Assembly (NCBI RefSeq): GCF_003344625.1
Contig: NZ_QPKJ02000001.1
Coordinates: forward strand, 1,364,001 to 1,428,000
Reading direction: 5' to 3'
Source: Solirubrobacter deserti
GTDB lineage: Bacteria; Actinomycetota; Thermoleophilia; Solirubrobacterales; Solirubrobacteraceae
DNA length: 64,000 nucleotides
The notes under the pieces were generated by a model that was not told the DNA's origin, ran no database searches, and saw nothing but the letters and a program-made list of their open reading frames with translations. This document shows, in pieces, positions 49,601 to 57,500 of the stretch. Position 1 is the first letter of the stretch. Every line of letters starts with the position of its first letter. The position numbers and the translations under genes are program-made.

Positions 49601-52600
49601 CGACCAGCGTGTACGTCGTGCGGGTGGCGCCTTCGATGCTGCTCCACGTCGTCCCGTTGTCGGTCGAGCGCTGCCACTGGTAGGTCCAGCCGTTGCCGAT
49701 CCCGCTCCAGGTGCCGGACGTGCCCTGCAGGATCGAGCCCCGCTTGGCGGTGCCGCTGATCGTCGGGGCGGACGTGTTGACGGGCGGGGCGGCCGGCACC
49801 GTCGCGGTCGGCGTGCTCATCGCGGCGGCGGTGCCGTCGGGGTTGGTGCCGGTCACGCGCAGGCGCACGGCCGCGCCCACGTCGCCCGCGGCCAGCTCGT
49901 ACGTGAGCCGGGTCGCGCCGGAGATGTTCGTCCACGTCGTGCCGTCGGTGGAGCGCTGCCACTGGTAGTCGTAGGCCGTGTCGGCGCCGGTCCAGGTGCC
50001 GAGCGTGCCGACGAGCGTCTGGCCGCGCTGCGCGCTCCCGCTCACGACCGGGCGGACCGTGTTCACGGGCGGGCTGAGCAGGACCTTGGCCGTCGCCGCG
50101 CTCACGGCCGTCGCGCTGCCCTCGGCGTTGGTGACGGTCACCGACAGGCGCACGAACTTGTCGACGTCGCTCGTCGCGAGCACGCGCGTGGAGCCGGTCG
50201 CGCCCGCGATGTTCGTCCACGTCGTGCCGTCGGGCGAGGACTGCCACTGGAACTTGACGCTGTTGTCGATGCCCTCCCAGCTGCCCGCCGCGCCCGTGAG
50301 CGTCGAGCCGCGCCGGGCGGTCCCGCTGATCGTGGGCGGCGCGGTGTTGGCGGGCCGTGAGCTCGGCACGGGCACGGACGCCGCGCTGACCTCGGTGGCC
50401 GTCGCGTCCGGGTTGGTCGCGGTCACGACGACCCGCACGCGCTTGCCGACGTCGTCCACGGTCAGCGTGTAGCCGGCGCCGGTGGCGTCCGCGATGTCGA
50501 CCCCGTCGCGCTGCCACTGGTAGGCGTAGACGTTGCCGTTGCCGCTCCAGGTGCCGCGGTTGGCGAGCAGCGCGCCGTTGCGCTGGACCGTGCCCGTGAG
50601 GCTCGGCGCGACGGTGTTGACGGGCGGCGCGGCGATAACACGCGCGCTCGCGGGGGTGGTGGCGCGCAGGGTGCCGTCGGCGTTGGTGGCCGTGACCTGC
50701 AGGCGCAGGAAGCGTCCGACGTCGCCGGTCACCAGCGTGTACGTCGTCGCCTTGGCGTTGGGGACGTCCGTCCACGTCGTGCCGTCCGCCGAGGACTGCC
50801 ACTGGTAGCTGTAGCCGTTGCCGGTGCCGCTCCAGGTGCCGGTGGTGCCGGTGAGCGTGAGCCCGCGCTGCGCCGTGCCGGTGAGCGCCGGCGGCGTCTG
50901 GTTGAGCGGGCCGGCGGCGAGCACGGGCGGCGTCGGGTCGCTGGCCTCGACGATCACGCCGTCCGGGTTGGAGGCGGTCACGAGCACGCGCACGAGCGCG
51001 TCGACGTCCTCGGCCTTGAGCGTGTAGGAGCCGCCCGTGGCGCCGTCGATCGCGACCCAGCCCTCGCCGAAGTCGCGCTGCCACTGGAACGCGTACACGT
51101 TGTCCGGGCCGGTCCAGGTGCCGCGCGTGGCGGTCATCGCCCGCCCGCGCTGCGGCGTGCCGTTGATCGTCGGCTTGCTCACGTTGGCCGGCGGGAACGG
51201 CGCGACGATCGCGGTCGTCGCGGCGCTCGCGCGGTCGGCGGTCCCGTCCGGGTTGGTCATCGTCACGAGCACGCGCACGAACAGGCCCTCGTCGGCCTTG
51301 GCCAGCTGGTAGGTCGACGCCGTCGCGCCGCCGATCGCCGTCCAGGTCGTGCCGTCGGGCGAGGACTGCCACTGGTAGCGGACCCCGTTGCCCGCGCCGC
51401 TCCACGTGCCCGGGTTCGCCGACAGCGTCGAGGAGCGCTGGAGGCTCGACCCGGAGATCGACGGCACGACGTTGTTGACGGGCGGGTCCCAGGTGACGGG
51501 GCCCACCGGGTCGCTCGTCACCGTCGCCTGGCCGTAGGGGTTGGTGGCCTTGACGGTGACGCGGATCAGCAGCTCGCGCTCGGCGCTGGTGAGCGTGAAG
51601 CTGGCGGTGTCCGCGCCGATCGGGTCCCAGGTGACGCCGTCCGCGGACCGCTCCCACTGGTAGTTGTAGGTCGTGCCGGTCGGGTTCCAGGTCTGGTTGA
51701 TCGTCAGCGTCTGGCCGCGCCGGGGCGTGCCCGCGATCGCCGGGCGCACGGTGTTGACCGGCGCGCCGGAGCCGATCGGGCCGACGGGCGCGGACGTCGC
51801 GCTGTCGGCGCCGAACGGGTTGGTGGCGACGACCGTCACGCGCACCAGCGCGTTGATGTCGGCCACGCCCGGGACGTAGGTGGAGGCGGCCGCGTCGGGG
51901 ATCGTCGTCCAGCTCGCGCCGTTGTCGAGCGAGCGCTGCCACAGGTAGGTGTAGGTCGAGCCGGCGGGGTTCCACATGCCGGGGGACGTGCTCAGCGTCG
52001 CGCCCTGGCGCGGCGTGCCGGTGATGATCGGCGGCGAGACGTTCACGGGCCGCCCGCCGAGCGCGCCGGAGACGGCGCGGTCCGCGTTCACGCGGCCGCC
52101 GGTGAGCGCCTTGCCGGCCAGCTCGGGCTTGGCGTCGACGGAGCCCATGATCGCGCTCTTGACGTCCAGCGCGCTCAGCCCGGGGCGGGCCGAGAGCACG
52201 AGCGCGGCGACGCCCGCCGTGTTCGGGGACGCCATCGACGTGCCCTGCTGGTAGGCGTACGCGGGCCCGACGTAGGTGGAGAGGATCGCGGTGCCCGGCG
52301 CGAAGACGTCGACCTTGGCGTTGCCGTAGTTGGAGAACGACGCCTTGCGGTCGTATTCGTCGGAGGCGCCGACGCAGAGGATGTTGTCGGCCGGGAGCGC
52401 GCACGGGCCGTACGGCGTGGCGTCGACGTTGGTGTTGTCGTTGCCGGCGGCGATCACGTAGAGCGTGTTCGGGTGCGCCTGGATGGCGGCGAGCTGGGAC
52501 TGGTCCAGGCCGGGGCCGCCGAGGCTGGCGTTGACGATCCGCACGCCGAGCTTGCCGGCGTAGTCGAAGGCCTCCGCGATGTTCAAGCTCGAGCCGCGGC

Positions 52601-53456
52601 CGCTGGCGCCGAGCGCGCGCAGCGGCACGATCTTGGCGCCGGGCGCGACGCCCGCGATGCCCTCGTTGTTGTCGGCCTGCGCGGCGACGGTGCCGGCGAC
52701 GTGCGTGCCGTGCCCGTGATTGTCCTGCGGGACGTTGTCCGCGCCGGGCGTCGAGTCGCCCTCGGAGACGCCGATCTGCGGGTACTCGCGCACGAAGTCC
52801 CAGCCCTGCCAGTCGTCGACGTAGCCGTTGCCGTCGTCGTCGACGCCGTTGGAGCGCTTGTCGCGGTTGGAGCCGTCGGTACCGGTCTCCCCCGCGTTGG
52901 TCGCGAGCTGCGCGAGCAGGTCCGGGTGGGTGGTGAGCACGCCGGTGTCGACGATGCCGACCGACACGCCGGCGCCGGTGGCGCGCGTCCACGCCTCCGG
53001 GACGTCCATGTCGGCGTCCGGGTAGCCCGCCGGGTAATAGCTGCCGCCGCCGTTGGGCACGTACATCTTCTGGCCCGTGTTCTCCAGGCCCCAGAGGTAG
53101 CCGAAGTACGGGTCGGCGGTCTGCGCCGTCTGAACGGTGACGGGCTCGGCGAAGACGACGTCCGGGTCGCGGTTGAGCTCGGCGACGGCCTCCGCGAGGT
53201 CGCCCCGCTCGGCGCGCACGAGCTCGGTGTCGGGCAGCGTGCTGCGGCGCTCGAGCTCCACGCCGGCGTCCGCACGCACGTCGGCGCGCTCGGCGGCGGT
53301 CAGCCCCGGTTCGCGCCGGACGACGATCTCCGTGGCGCCCTGGCGGTCCAGAGCCTCCACCTGCTGCGGGGGGACCGCGGCCTGCGCGGTGGCGGCAGGC
53401 GCGCACGCCGCGACGAGCGCGAGCAGGGCGACGGACAGGCGGAGACGTATGACCAC
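46617..53456 (-). CDS. Giant secreted subtilisin-like protease with 18 Ig-like repeats
   Basis: A 2279-residue exported serine protease. Signal peptide about 1-27; I9-like propeptide about 35-110; S8 catalytic domain about 125-465 with the triad Asp-170 (GIVDTGV), His-249 (HGHGTHVAGT) and Ser-407 (GTSMASPN), plus oxyanion Asn-339. A 1700-residue array of about 18 Ig-like domains of 90-odd residues follows, with the consensus PVNT-P-I-GT--RG-TLT---GTW, YQWQRS-DG-TW and a closing ATN-DG strand. The C-terminal ~115 residues are basic and Ala/Lys-rich (KPKGGRKVALRRPAKTKGK), perhaps binding the envelope electrostatically. Such stalks often project an enzyme or bind surfaces. The frame is unbroken over 6.8 kb. 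Start GTG 53456. Confidence 0.92.
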   Translation of the reverse strand: MVIRLRLSVALLALVAACAPAATAQAAVPPQQVEALDRQGATEIVVRREPGLTAAERADVRADAGVELERRSTLPDTELVRAERGDLAEAVAELNRDPDVVFAEPVTVQTAQTADPYFGYLWGLENTGQKMYVPNGGGSYYPAGYPDADMDVPEAWTRATGAGVSVGIVDTGVLTTHPDLLAQLATNAGETGTDGSNRDKRSNGVDDDGNGYVDDWQGWDFVREYPQIGVSEGDSTPGADNVPQDNHGHGTHVAGTVAAQADNNEGIAGVAPGAKIVPLRALGASGRGSSLNIAEAFDYAGKLGVRIVNASLGGPGLDQSQLAAIQAHPNTLYVIAAGNDNTNVDATPYGPCALPADNILCVGASDEYDRKASFSNYGNAKVDVFAPGTAILSTYVGPAYAYQQGTSMASPNTAGVAALVLSARPGLSALDVKSAIMGSVDAKPELAGKALTGGRVNADRAVSGALGGRPVNVSPPIITGTPRQGATLSTSPGMWNPAGSTYTYLWQRSLDNGASWTTIPDAAASTYVPGVADINALVRVTVVATNPFGADSATSAPVGPIGSGAPVNTVRPAIAGTPRRGQTLTINQTWNPTGTTYNYQWERSADGVTWDPIGADTASFTLTSAERELLIRVTVKATNPYGQATVTSDPVGPVTWDPPVNNVVPSISGSSLQRSSTLSANPGTWSGAGNGVRYQWQSSPDGTTWTAIGGATASTYQLAKADEGLFVRVLVTMTNPDGTADRASAATTAIVAPFPPANVSKPTINGTPQRGRAMTATRGTWTGPDNVYAFQWQRDFGEGWVAIDGATGGSYTLKAEDVDALVRVLVTASNPDGVIVEASDPTPPVLAAGPLNQTPPALTGTAQRGLTLTGTTGTWSGTGNGYSYQWQSSADGTTWTDVPNAKATTYTLVTGDVGRFLRLQVTATNADGTLRATTPASARVIAAPPVNTVAPSLTGTVQRNGALLANRGTWSGNGNVYAYQWQRDGVDIADATGAGYTLTVDDVGKRVRVVVTATNPDATATEVSAASVPVPSSRPANTAPPTISGTARRGSTLTGAAGSWEGIDNSVKFQWQSSPDGTTWTNIAGATGSTRVLATSDVDKFVRLSVTVTNAEGSATAVSAATAKVLLSPPVNTVRPVVSGSAQRGQTLVGTLGTWTGADTAYDYQWQRSTDGTTWTNISGATRLTYELAAGDVGAAVRLRVTGTNPDGTAAAMSTPTATVPAAPPVNTSAPTISGTAKRGSILQGTSGTWSGIGNGWTYQWQRSTDNGTTWSSIEGATRTTYTLVAADVGAIVRLRVTAANAEGTENAVSLPTAAVTGEGPLNTVAPVINGAARRGSTLTALAGTWSGANNAYAYQWQRSADGTTWTNIQGANGSTYELLRADVGVAIRVLVTASNPDGSNARASAATAVIEATPPANAGIPNVTGAALRATTLVGTRGTWTGPDNMYVYQWQRDSGSGYTDIVGALGLTYKLTVADVGARVRLRVTATNPDGSVSAFSLGTATVQGSPPQATQDPEISGTARRASRLSSRLGEWLGIENSYAYQWQRRVSGTFQDIPGATATVYDLAAADVGTEVRLKVTATNADGSAFAVSQPTSTVAVAPPVNLAPPTLSGPPRLGGNLSVRRGDWAPEAEYAYQWQRNGNDIPGATGISYLLVADDVGAVVRVKVTASNEDGRTTAVSAPTATIGAPPVNLVAPGAPSGTPRQSATLTAEPGTWDQQNVTFTYSWFRCTAAHGTIVTGCEPVGVGTEYLLSAQDIGMRIGVRVRAATTGGEATIDSALTVPIAMHALSNTTRPAIGGDGYPGETLLGDPGRWTFPNVDLTFDWRRCDADGVTGCLSVGDGTPRFPVTGADEAHTIVLVITATFAGQTATAQSVPLAIRPRPVPVSVAPPVVTGLAKRGQVLTATTGTWSNTPSRFAYQWLRCLNGDCQPISGAMLDSYRVTKADEGHTLAVLVTATNSWGSGSERSAETGAAVAGPPVNTHVPVIQSSSPIIQQGVTLTMTSYTWVATDDTNYSFSWERCDANGCAAIPGATGDRYTLVAGDVDFKIVGVSTAANEDGTVTARSAETDVVSIAGPRWKTLPLLSTSAGRVGDTLTITPGVWTGPALSSNTVELMRCTNVCVARAADVPTYKIVDADIGAILRVRESASNAGGSTVVWSARYVGPVVGAQGASAVLSSREAPLRNARGETLAFARLSGGTAKASAAAAKPKGGRKVALRRPAKTKGKLVAWACPAAIEGATTPPPCSKRVTLKKKATLALPAGTDGKVRVVVIRSR
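46967..52055 (-). repeat. Array of about 18 tandem Ig-like coding repeats
   Basis: Units of about 280 bases encode Ig-like domains of the protease gene. The middle units (about 49.1-51.5 kb) are the most alike; the last four toward the C-terminus (47-48.3 kb) have diverged and carry a Cys ending (YSWFRC, FDWRRC, YQWLRC). This gradient fits growth by internal duplication with older copies at the end. Confidence 0.85.
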
Positions 53457-53615
53457 GCCTGAGTCATCGGCAGGTTGCCCCCGTCAACGGACTCCGGCTC
53501 AGCGAGTGTCCGACGTTCGTGGCCCGCACTTCAGGCACTTGTCCGATGCGGATACGCCGTTCCGCCGGTTAGCGTCGCATCAGAGGGATTGGTTTCGAGG
53601 GATGGGGGTTGTTGC

Positions 53616-56558
53616 ATGAGCAGGACGCTGAAAGCGCTGGTAGCCGCTGCGCTGCTGTTCGGACTGTGGGCCGGGACGGCGAAGGCGCAGGACCCACCGG
53701 CGCCGCTGCCTGAACCAAAAGTCGTCCCGATCCAGGTCACGGGCCCGCCGACCCAGCGCCTGAACCTGATCGTCATGGGCGACGGCTACCAGGCCGACCA
53801 GCAGAGCCTCTTCCGCGCCGACCTCGACCGCAACCTCGCGGTGATGTGGGCCACCGAGCCGTTCCGCACCTACCGCAACTACATCAACGTCTACGCCGTC
53901 GAACTCGCCTCGATCGACTACGGCGTCCGTTGCGACCCCGACGGCCGCAAGCGGCATCCCGACGGCACGATCCGGGACACGGGTGAGCGCGAGGGCCCCA
54001 TCAACACCAAGCAGACGGCGCTGAAGATGATTTTCGACGGCGGCTGCTCGAATCCACTGGCGCGCGGCACGGTGTACGCGAACCCGCCCGCCAACCCGCC
54101 CGCGCCCGGATGCGAGAACTTCGCCGCCTACTATCCCGCCGGCGTGAACCCGTGTGAGACGGGCAACCAGGCGCATAACCGCATCATCGAGAACTACGTC
54201 TCGCCGGTTCTGGGCATCCCGCGCACCTCGCAGAACATCCAGACGCTCGCGATCTTCAACACCTTCACCTACGGCGGCATCGGCGGCACCCAGGCCACGA
54301 CCTCCGGCGGCTCGCCGCAGGGCCCGCTGATCTCGCTGCACGAGCTCGGGCATTCGCTCGGGACGATGGCCGACGAGTACCCGTACTCGTCGCGCGACGT
54401 GGTGCGTCCCTGCTACACGGGCGGTGAGCCGAATTCGTTCCACCACACGCTCCTCACGGCGCCGGAGATGCTCACGCGTCAGGTCAAGTGGTGGCGCTGG
54501 CTGGGCGAGGAGAGCCTCTCCGGCGGGATCATCGGGACGCACGAGGGCGGCGGCACGTACCCGTGCGGGCAGAAGCGCCCGTCCCAGCACTCGATGATGC
54601 GCTGGATCGGCTTCGACTTCGACCAGATCGGCCTCGAGCACATGGTCGCGCGCGTCACCGGCATGCGCAACGCGGGCCAGATGAACGTGCAGACCACGCC
54701 GACCACGGACGCCGTGGCCAAGGACCAGGTCCTCTGGGTCGAGCCCGGCAACCCGCGCTTCCACGCCGTCGACGTGACCTGGCGGTCGGGCAGCGGGACG
54801 GGGCCGGTCATCGGCACCGGCCGCAACCTGGACCTGGAGCCGTTGAATCTCGCGCCCGGGACGACGATCCACGCCGAGGTCCGCGACCCGGTCGGCCCGG
54901 ATGGCATCGACTGGGTGCGCAACCCGTCGACGAACAACTCCGCCGCCGACTCCGGCTTCAACGGGCCGCGCTTCGTGCAGACGCGGACGTGGACGGTCGG
55001 CGAGAGCACGGTCACGGCGGACCCGGCCGCGGCGGACATCACCGCCCACACGGCCAACACGCGTCCGCTCGCGGGCGACGAGTTCGTGTACGTGAACACC
55101 AACCACCCGGCCGACCGGGTGCTGCCCGTGACGTGGACGGTCAACGGCACGGAGGTGCCGAACACGGCGAACCGCCGCACGCTGGACCTCGGGTCGCTCA
55201 ACCTGCCCTCGGGCACGCACACGCTGGTGGCCAAGGTCACCGACGGCGCGCTCTCGGACTCGGTCGAGTGGAAGATCGACAACGTCGACCCGACGGCGGC
55301 GCGCCGCCTGTCGGCCCCGGCCGCCAAGTCGACCAGCGACGACCACGGGATCTACTTCAACGGCTGGGACATGTGGCTGGACCCGAAGGACGACACCACC
55401 GGGTATGAGGGCACGCCCGCCGTCGTGGGCCAGTTCCGGCTCAACCGCGACGGCTGGTTCGTCTACTTCGGCTTCCCGGAGAAGCCGATGCCCGAGTCGC
55501 CGTACGAGTTCCGCCACTCCGGCCAGGTCGTCAAGGCGCTCACCTACGGCAACCTCGGCACGGGCGGCATCTCCAAGGCCGGCTTCGAGCAGACGCTGCC
55601 GGACGACCACCCGTCCGGTGGCTTCATCCCCGGCTTCGGCACCCACACGGTCGAACACCGCGCGATCGACCCGGCCGGCAACTACTCGATTCCCGAGTCC
55701 TACACCGCCACGGCGCTGCCGGGGGCGCAGCTGACCTGCGCCACGTCGGTGACGGGCAACCAGGCCTCGATCAACGCGGCCGAAGGCGTCACCTGCGTCG
55801 ACGGCGCCACCGTCAGCGGCACCGTGACGGTCGCCGCGGGCGCCTCGCTCCTGCTCAAGAACACGACGGTCGGCGGCACGCTCGACGCGAACGGCGCCGA
55901 GGCCGTCCAGGTCATCGGCTCCACCGTCACCGGCGCGACCAAGATCGCGAACTCGACCAAGGACGTCACGCTCGCGGGCTCGGCGTTCAAGGGCGGGCTG
56001 TCGCTGACCGGCAACACGCAGGTCACCGCCAACGAGCGCTACAGCCGGCTCGCCGGTGCCTACGGGCCGGTCGTGGCCGGCAACACCGTCAACGGCACGT
56101 TCGAGTGCGCGAACAACAGCGCCGCCGTCAAGGACTTCGGCGCCGCCAACCGCATCACCGGCGCCTCCAACGGCTGCGCCGCCACCGCCGTCTCCCCCGA
56201 GCTGCCGATCAGCGGCACCGTCCCGGCCACGCTCTCGCTCACGCTCGCCAGCGTGCCGGCGTTCCCGACGTTCGTGCCGGGCGTCACGCGCGATTACACG
56301 ACCACGGGGCAGGCCAACGTCATCTCCACCGCCGGCAACGCGGCGCTGACCGTGTCCGAGCCGGGTCACCTGACCAACGGCGCGTTCACGCTCGCCGAGC
56401 CGCTGCGCGTCGAGCTCTCCAAGTCCATGTGGACCGGACCGGTCTCCAACGAGAAGGTCGACGTGACCTACAAGCAGCTCATCAAAGACAAGGACCCGCT
56501 GCGCACCGGGACCTACAGCAAGACGCTGACCTTCACGCTGAGCACCACCCAGCCGTAA
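53616..56558 (+). CDS. Secreted M64 family metallopeptidase, copy 2
   Basis: A 980-residue paralogue of the peptidase at 26278, with the same order: signal peptide (ending near residue 24), M64 catalytic domain with HELGHSLGTMADEY (His-242, Glu-243, His-246), Ig-like domains, the GWDMWLDPKDDTTGYEGTP region, a repeat-helix region and the TLSTTQP module. Differences concentrate in an insertion-rich loop after residue 130 (YANPPANPPAPGCENFAAYY), while the C-terminal third is nearly the same at the DNA level. A TAGCGTCGC element 46 bases before the ATG matches one 44 bases before copy 1. It is divergent from the giant subtilase, so two secreted proteases share an intergenic region. Confidence 0.9.
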   Translation: MSRTLKALVAAALLFGLWAGTAKAQDPPAPLPEPKVVPIQVTGPPTQRLNLIVMGDGYQADQQSLFRADLDRNLAVMWATEPFRTYRNYINVYAVELASIDYGVRCDPDGRKRHPDGTIRDTGEREGPINTKQTALKMIFDGGCSNPLARGTVYANPPANPPAPGCENFAAYYPAGVNPCETGNQAHNRIIENYVSPVLGIPRTSQNIQTLAIFNTFTYGGIGGTQATTSGGSPQGPLISLHELGHSLGTMADEYPYSSRDVVRPCYTGGEPNSFHHTLLTAPEMLTRQVKWWRWLGEESLSGGIIGTHEGGGTYPCGQKRPSQHSMMRWIGFDFDQIGLEHMVARVTGMRNAGQMNVQTTPTTDAVAKDQVLWVEPGNPRFHAVDVTWRSGSGTGPVIGTGRNLDLEPLNLAPGTTIHAEVRDPVGPDGIDWVRNPSTNNSAADSGFNGPRFVQTRTWTVGESTVTADPAAADITAHTANTRPLAGDEFVYVNTNHPADRVLPVTWTVNGTEVPNTANRRTLDLGSLNLPSGTHTLVAKVTDGALSDSVEWKIDNVDPTAARRLSAPAAKSTSDDHGIYFNGWDMWLDPKDDTTGYEGTPAVVGQFRLNRDGWFVYFGFPEKPMPESPYEFRHSGQVVKALTYGNLGTGGISKAGFEQTLPDDHPSGGFIPGFGTHTVEHRAIDPAGNYSIPESYTATALPGAQLTCATSVTGNQASINAAEGVTCVDGATVSGTVTVAAGASLLLKNTTVGGTLDANGAEAVQVIGSTVTGATKIANSTKDVTLAGSAFKGGLSLTGNTQVTANERYSRLAGAYGPVVAGNTVNGTFECANNSAAVKDFGAANRITGASNGCAATAVSPELPISGTVPATLSLTLASVPAFPTFVPGVTRDYTTTGQANVISTAGNAALTVSEPGHLTNGAFTLAEPLRVELSKSMWTGPVSNEKVDVTYKQLIKDKDPLRTGTYSKTLTFTLSTTQP
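56007..56558 (+). repeat. Direct repeat, copy 2 (3' end of M64 peptidase gene 2)
   Basis: Matches 28681-29232 over 552 bases without a gap. High similarity that reaches silent positions suggests recent duplication or gene conversion. Confidence 0.8.
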
Positions 56559-56566
56559 AGGGAGCT

Positions 56567-56594
56567 ACGGGCGCCGGCCTCGGCCGGCGCCCGT
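56567..56594. terminator. Perfect 13-bp hairpin, bidirectional terminator
   Basis: ACGGGCGCCGGCC (56567-56579), 2-base loop, GGCCGGCGCCCGT (56582-56594), between the M64 stop (TAA 56556-56558) and the convergent sigma-factor stop (56595). The stem is perfect and very GC-rich; the flanking T/A runs are short. Confidence 0.75.
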
Positions 56595-57359
56595 TCAACG
56601 CGGGGCCTGCTCGGCCAGCAGCGTGAGCGCGTCCCGGAGCAGCCGGGACACGTGCATCTGGGAGAGGCCGACGTGCTCGGCGATCTCGCGCTGCGTGAGG
56701 TCGCCCTCGAAGCGCAGGCGCACGATCTTCTGCTCCCGCTCGGGCAGCGAGGCGAGCATGCGGCGTACGTCCACGGCTTGCTCGACGTGCGCGAAGCCTG
56801 GATCGACGTCGCCCATCAGGTCGCCGCGGGAGGCCTCGCCTTCCTCCGCCACCGGACGGTCCAGCGAGTCGGCGCGGTGCGCGCTCGCGCTGCCGCGAGC
56901 CTCGAGCACGTCCTCGACCGAGACGCCGCAGCGCTCGGCCACCTCGTCTGCGGTCGGCGTGCGGCCGAGCTTGGCGGTCAGCTCCTCCGTGCCCTTCTCC
57001 ACGCGCGGCACGAGCTCCTGGACGGAGCGCGGCACGCGCACGGTCCAGCCGAGGTCGCGGAAGTAGCGTTTGACCTCGCCCAGGATGGTCGGGACGGCGA
57101 ACGACGTGAACGCGAGGCCGCGACCGGGGTCGAAGCGATCGATGGCTTTCAGCAAGCCGAGCGCCGCAACCTGTTCGACGTCCTCCCGTTCGTTGCCGGA
57201 GATGTACTTGCGGGCCAGATGCCGTGCAAGCGGCAGGAACCGCTCGACGAGCTGCTCCTGCGCGTACGGGTCGCCTTCGGCGCGGTAGCGCTCGAACAGG
57301 GCGGCGACCTCGTCGCGGGCACGGACGCGCTCTGGGCCGGATACTGCAGTTGGGGCCAT
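56595..57359 (-). CDS. SigB/SigF/SigG-family RNA polymerase sigma factor
   Basis: A 254-residue sigma-70 factor of the group 3 SigB/SigF type (no region 1.1). Region 2 contains EREDVEQVAALGLLKAIDRF and LAFTSFAVPTILGEVKRYFR. Region 3 includes LGRTPTADEVAERCGVSVED, and region 4 has EREQKIVRLRFEGDLTQREI followed by the helix HVGLSQMHVSRLLRDAL. Such factors drive general stress or development regulons and are held by anti-sigma kinases. Here the upstream gene encodes a PP2C phosphatase with a C-terminal HATPase, a plausible regulator. ATG 57359 is chosen because the sequence before it lacks sigma-factor character. Confidence 0.92.
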   Translation of the reverse strand: MAPTAVSGPERVRARDEVAALFERYRAEGDPYAQEQLVERFLPLARHLARKYISGNEREDVEQVAALGLLKAIDRFDPGRGLAFTSFAVPTILGEVKRYFRDLGWTVRVPRSVQELVPRVEKGTEELTAKLGRTPTADEVAERCGVSVEDVLEARGSASAHRADSLDRPVAEEGEASRGDLMGDVDPGFAHVEQAVDVRRMLASLPEREQKIVRLRFEGDLTQREIAEHVGLSQMHVSRLLRDALTLLAEQAPR

Positions 57360-57500
57360 ACTCCCGCCATGTCCGGCCAGCCGGAGAACTAGACGGGCCA
57401 TGTCGTAGATGCGACAGTGACGGATCGCCGTCTCATCCCGTCCGAAAGGCGGGAGGAGCGATGGGTCTGCCCAATGTACGGCGGCGTTACGCGCCGCGCG

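Noticed and set aside
47502..50360. A 952-codon open frame on the plus strand, opposite the Ig-like repeats
   Set aside because: It is Arg/Ala/Gly-rich with no domain and no promoter, and mirrors the codon bias of the repeat array. The minus-strand protease explains the DNA fully.
46967..52055. The repeat array as a CRISPR or satellite
   Set aside because: The units are about 280 bases, lie within one open frame and encode recognisable Ig-like domains.
46552..53406. A second minus-strand open frame of 2284 codons overlapping the subtilase gene
   Set aside because: It reads as Arg/Asp/Gly-rich low-complexity sequence with no motifs. It persists only because of the repetitive high-GC sequence; the catalytic triad is in the other frame.
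53580..56369. A 929-codon minus-strand open frame opposite the second M64 peptidase
   Set aside because: Composition artefact of high-GC codon positions. The plus-strand frame has HExxH and a ribosome site.
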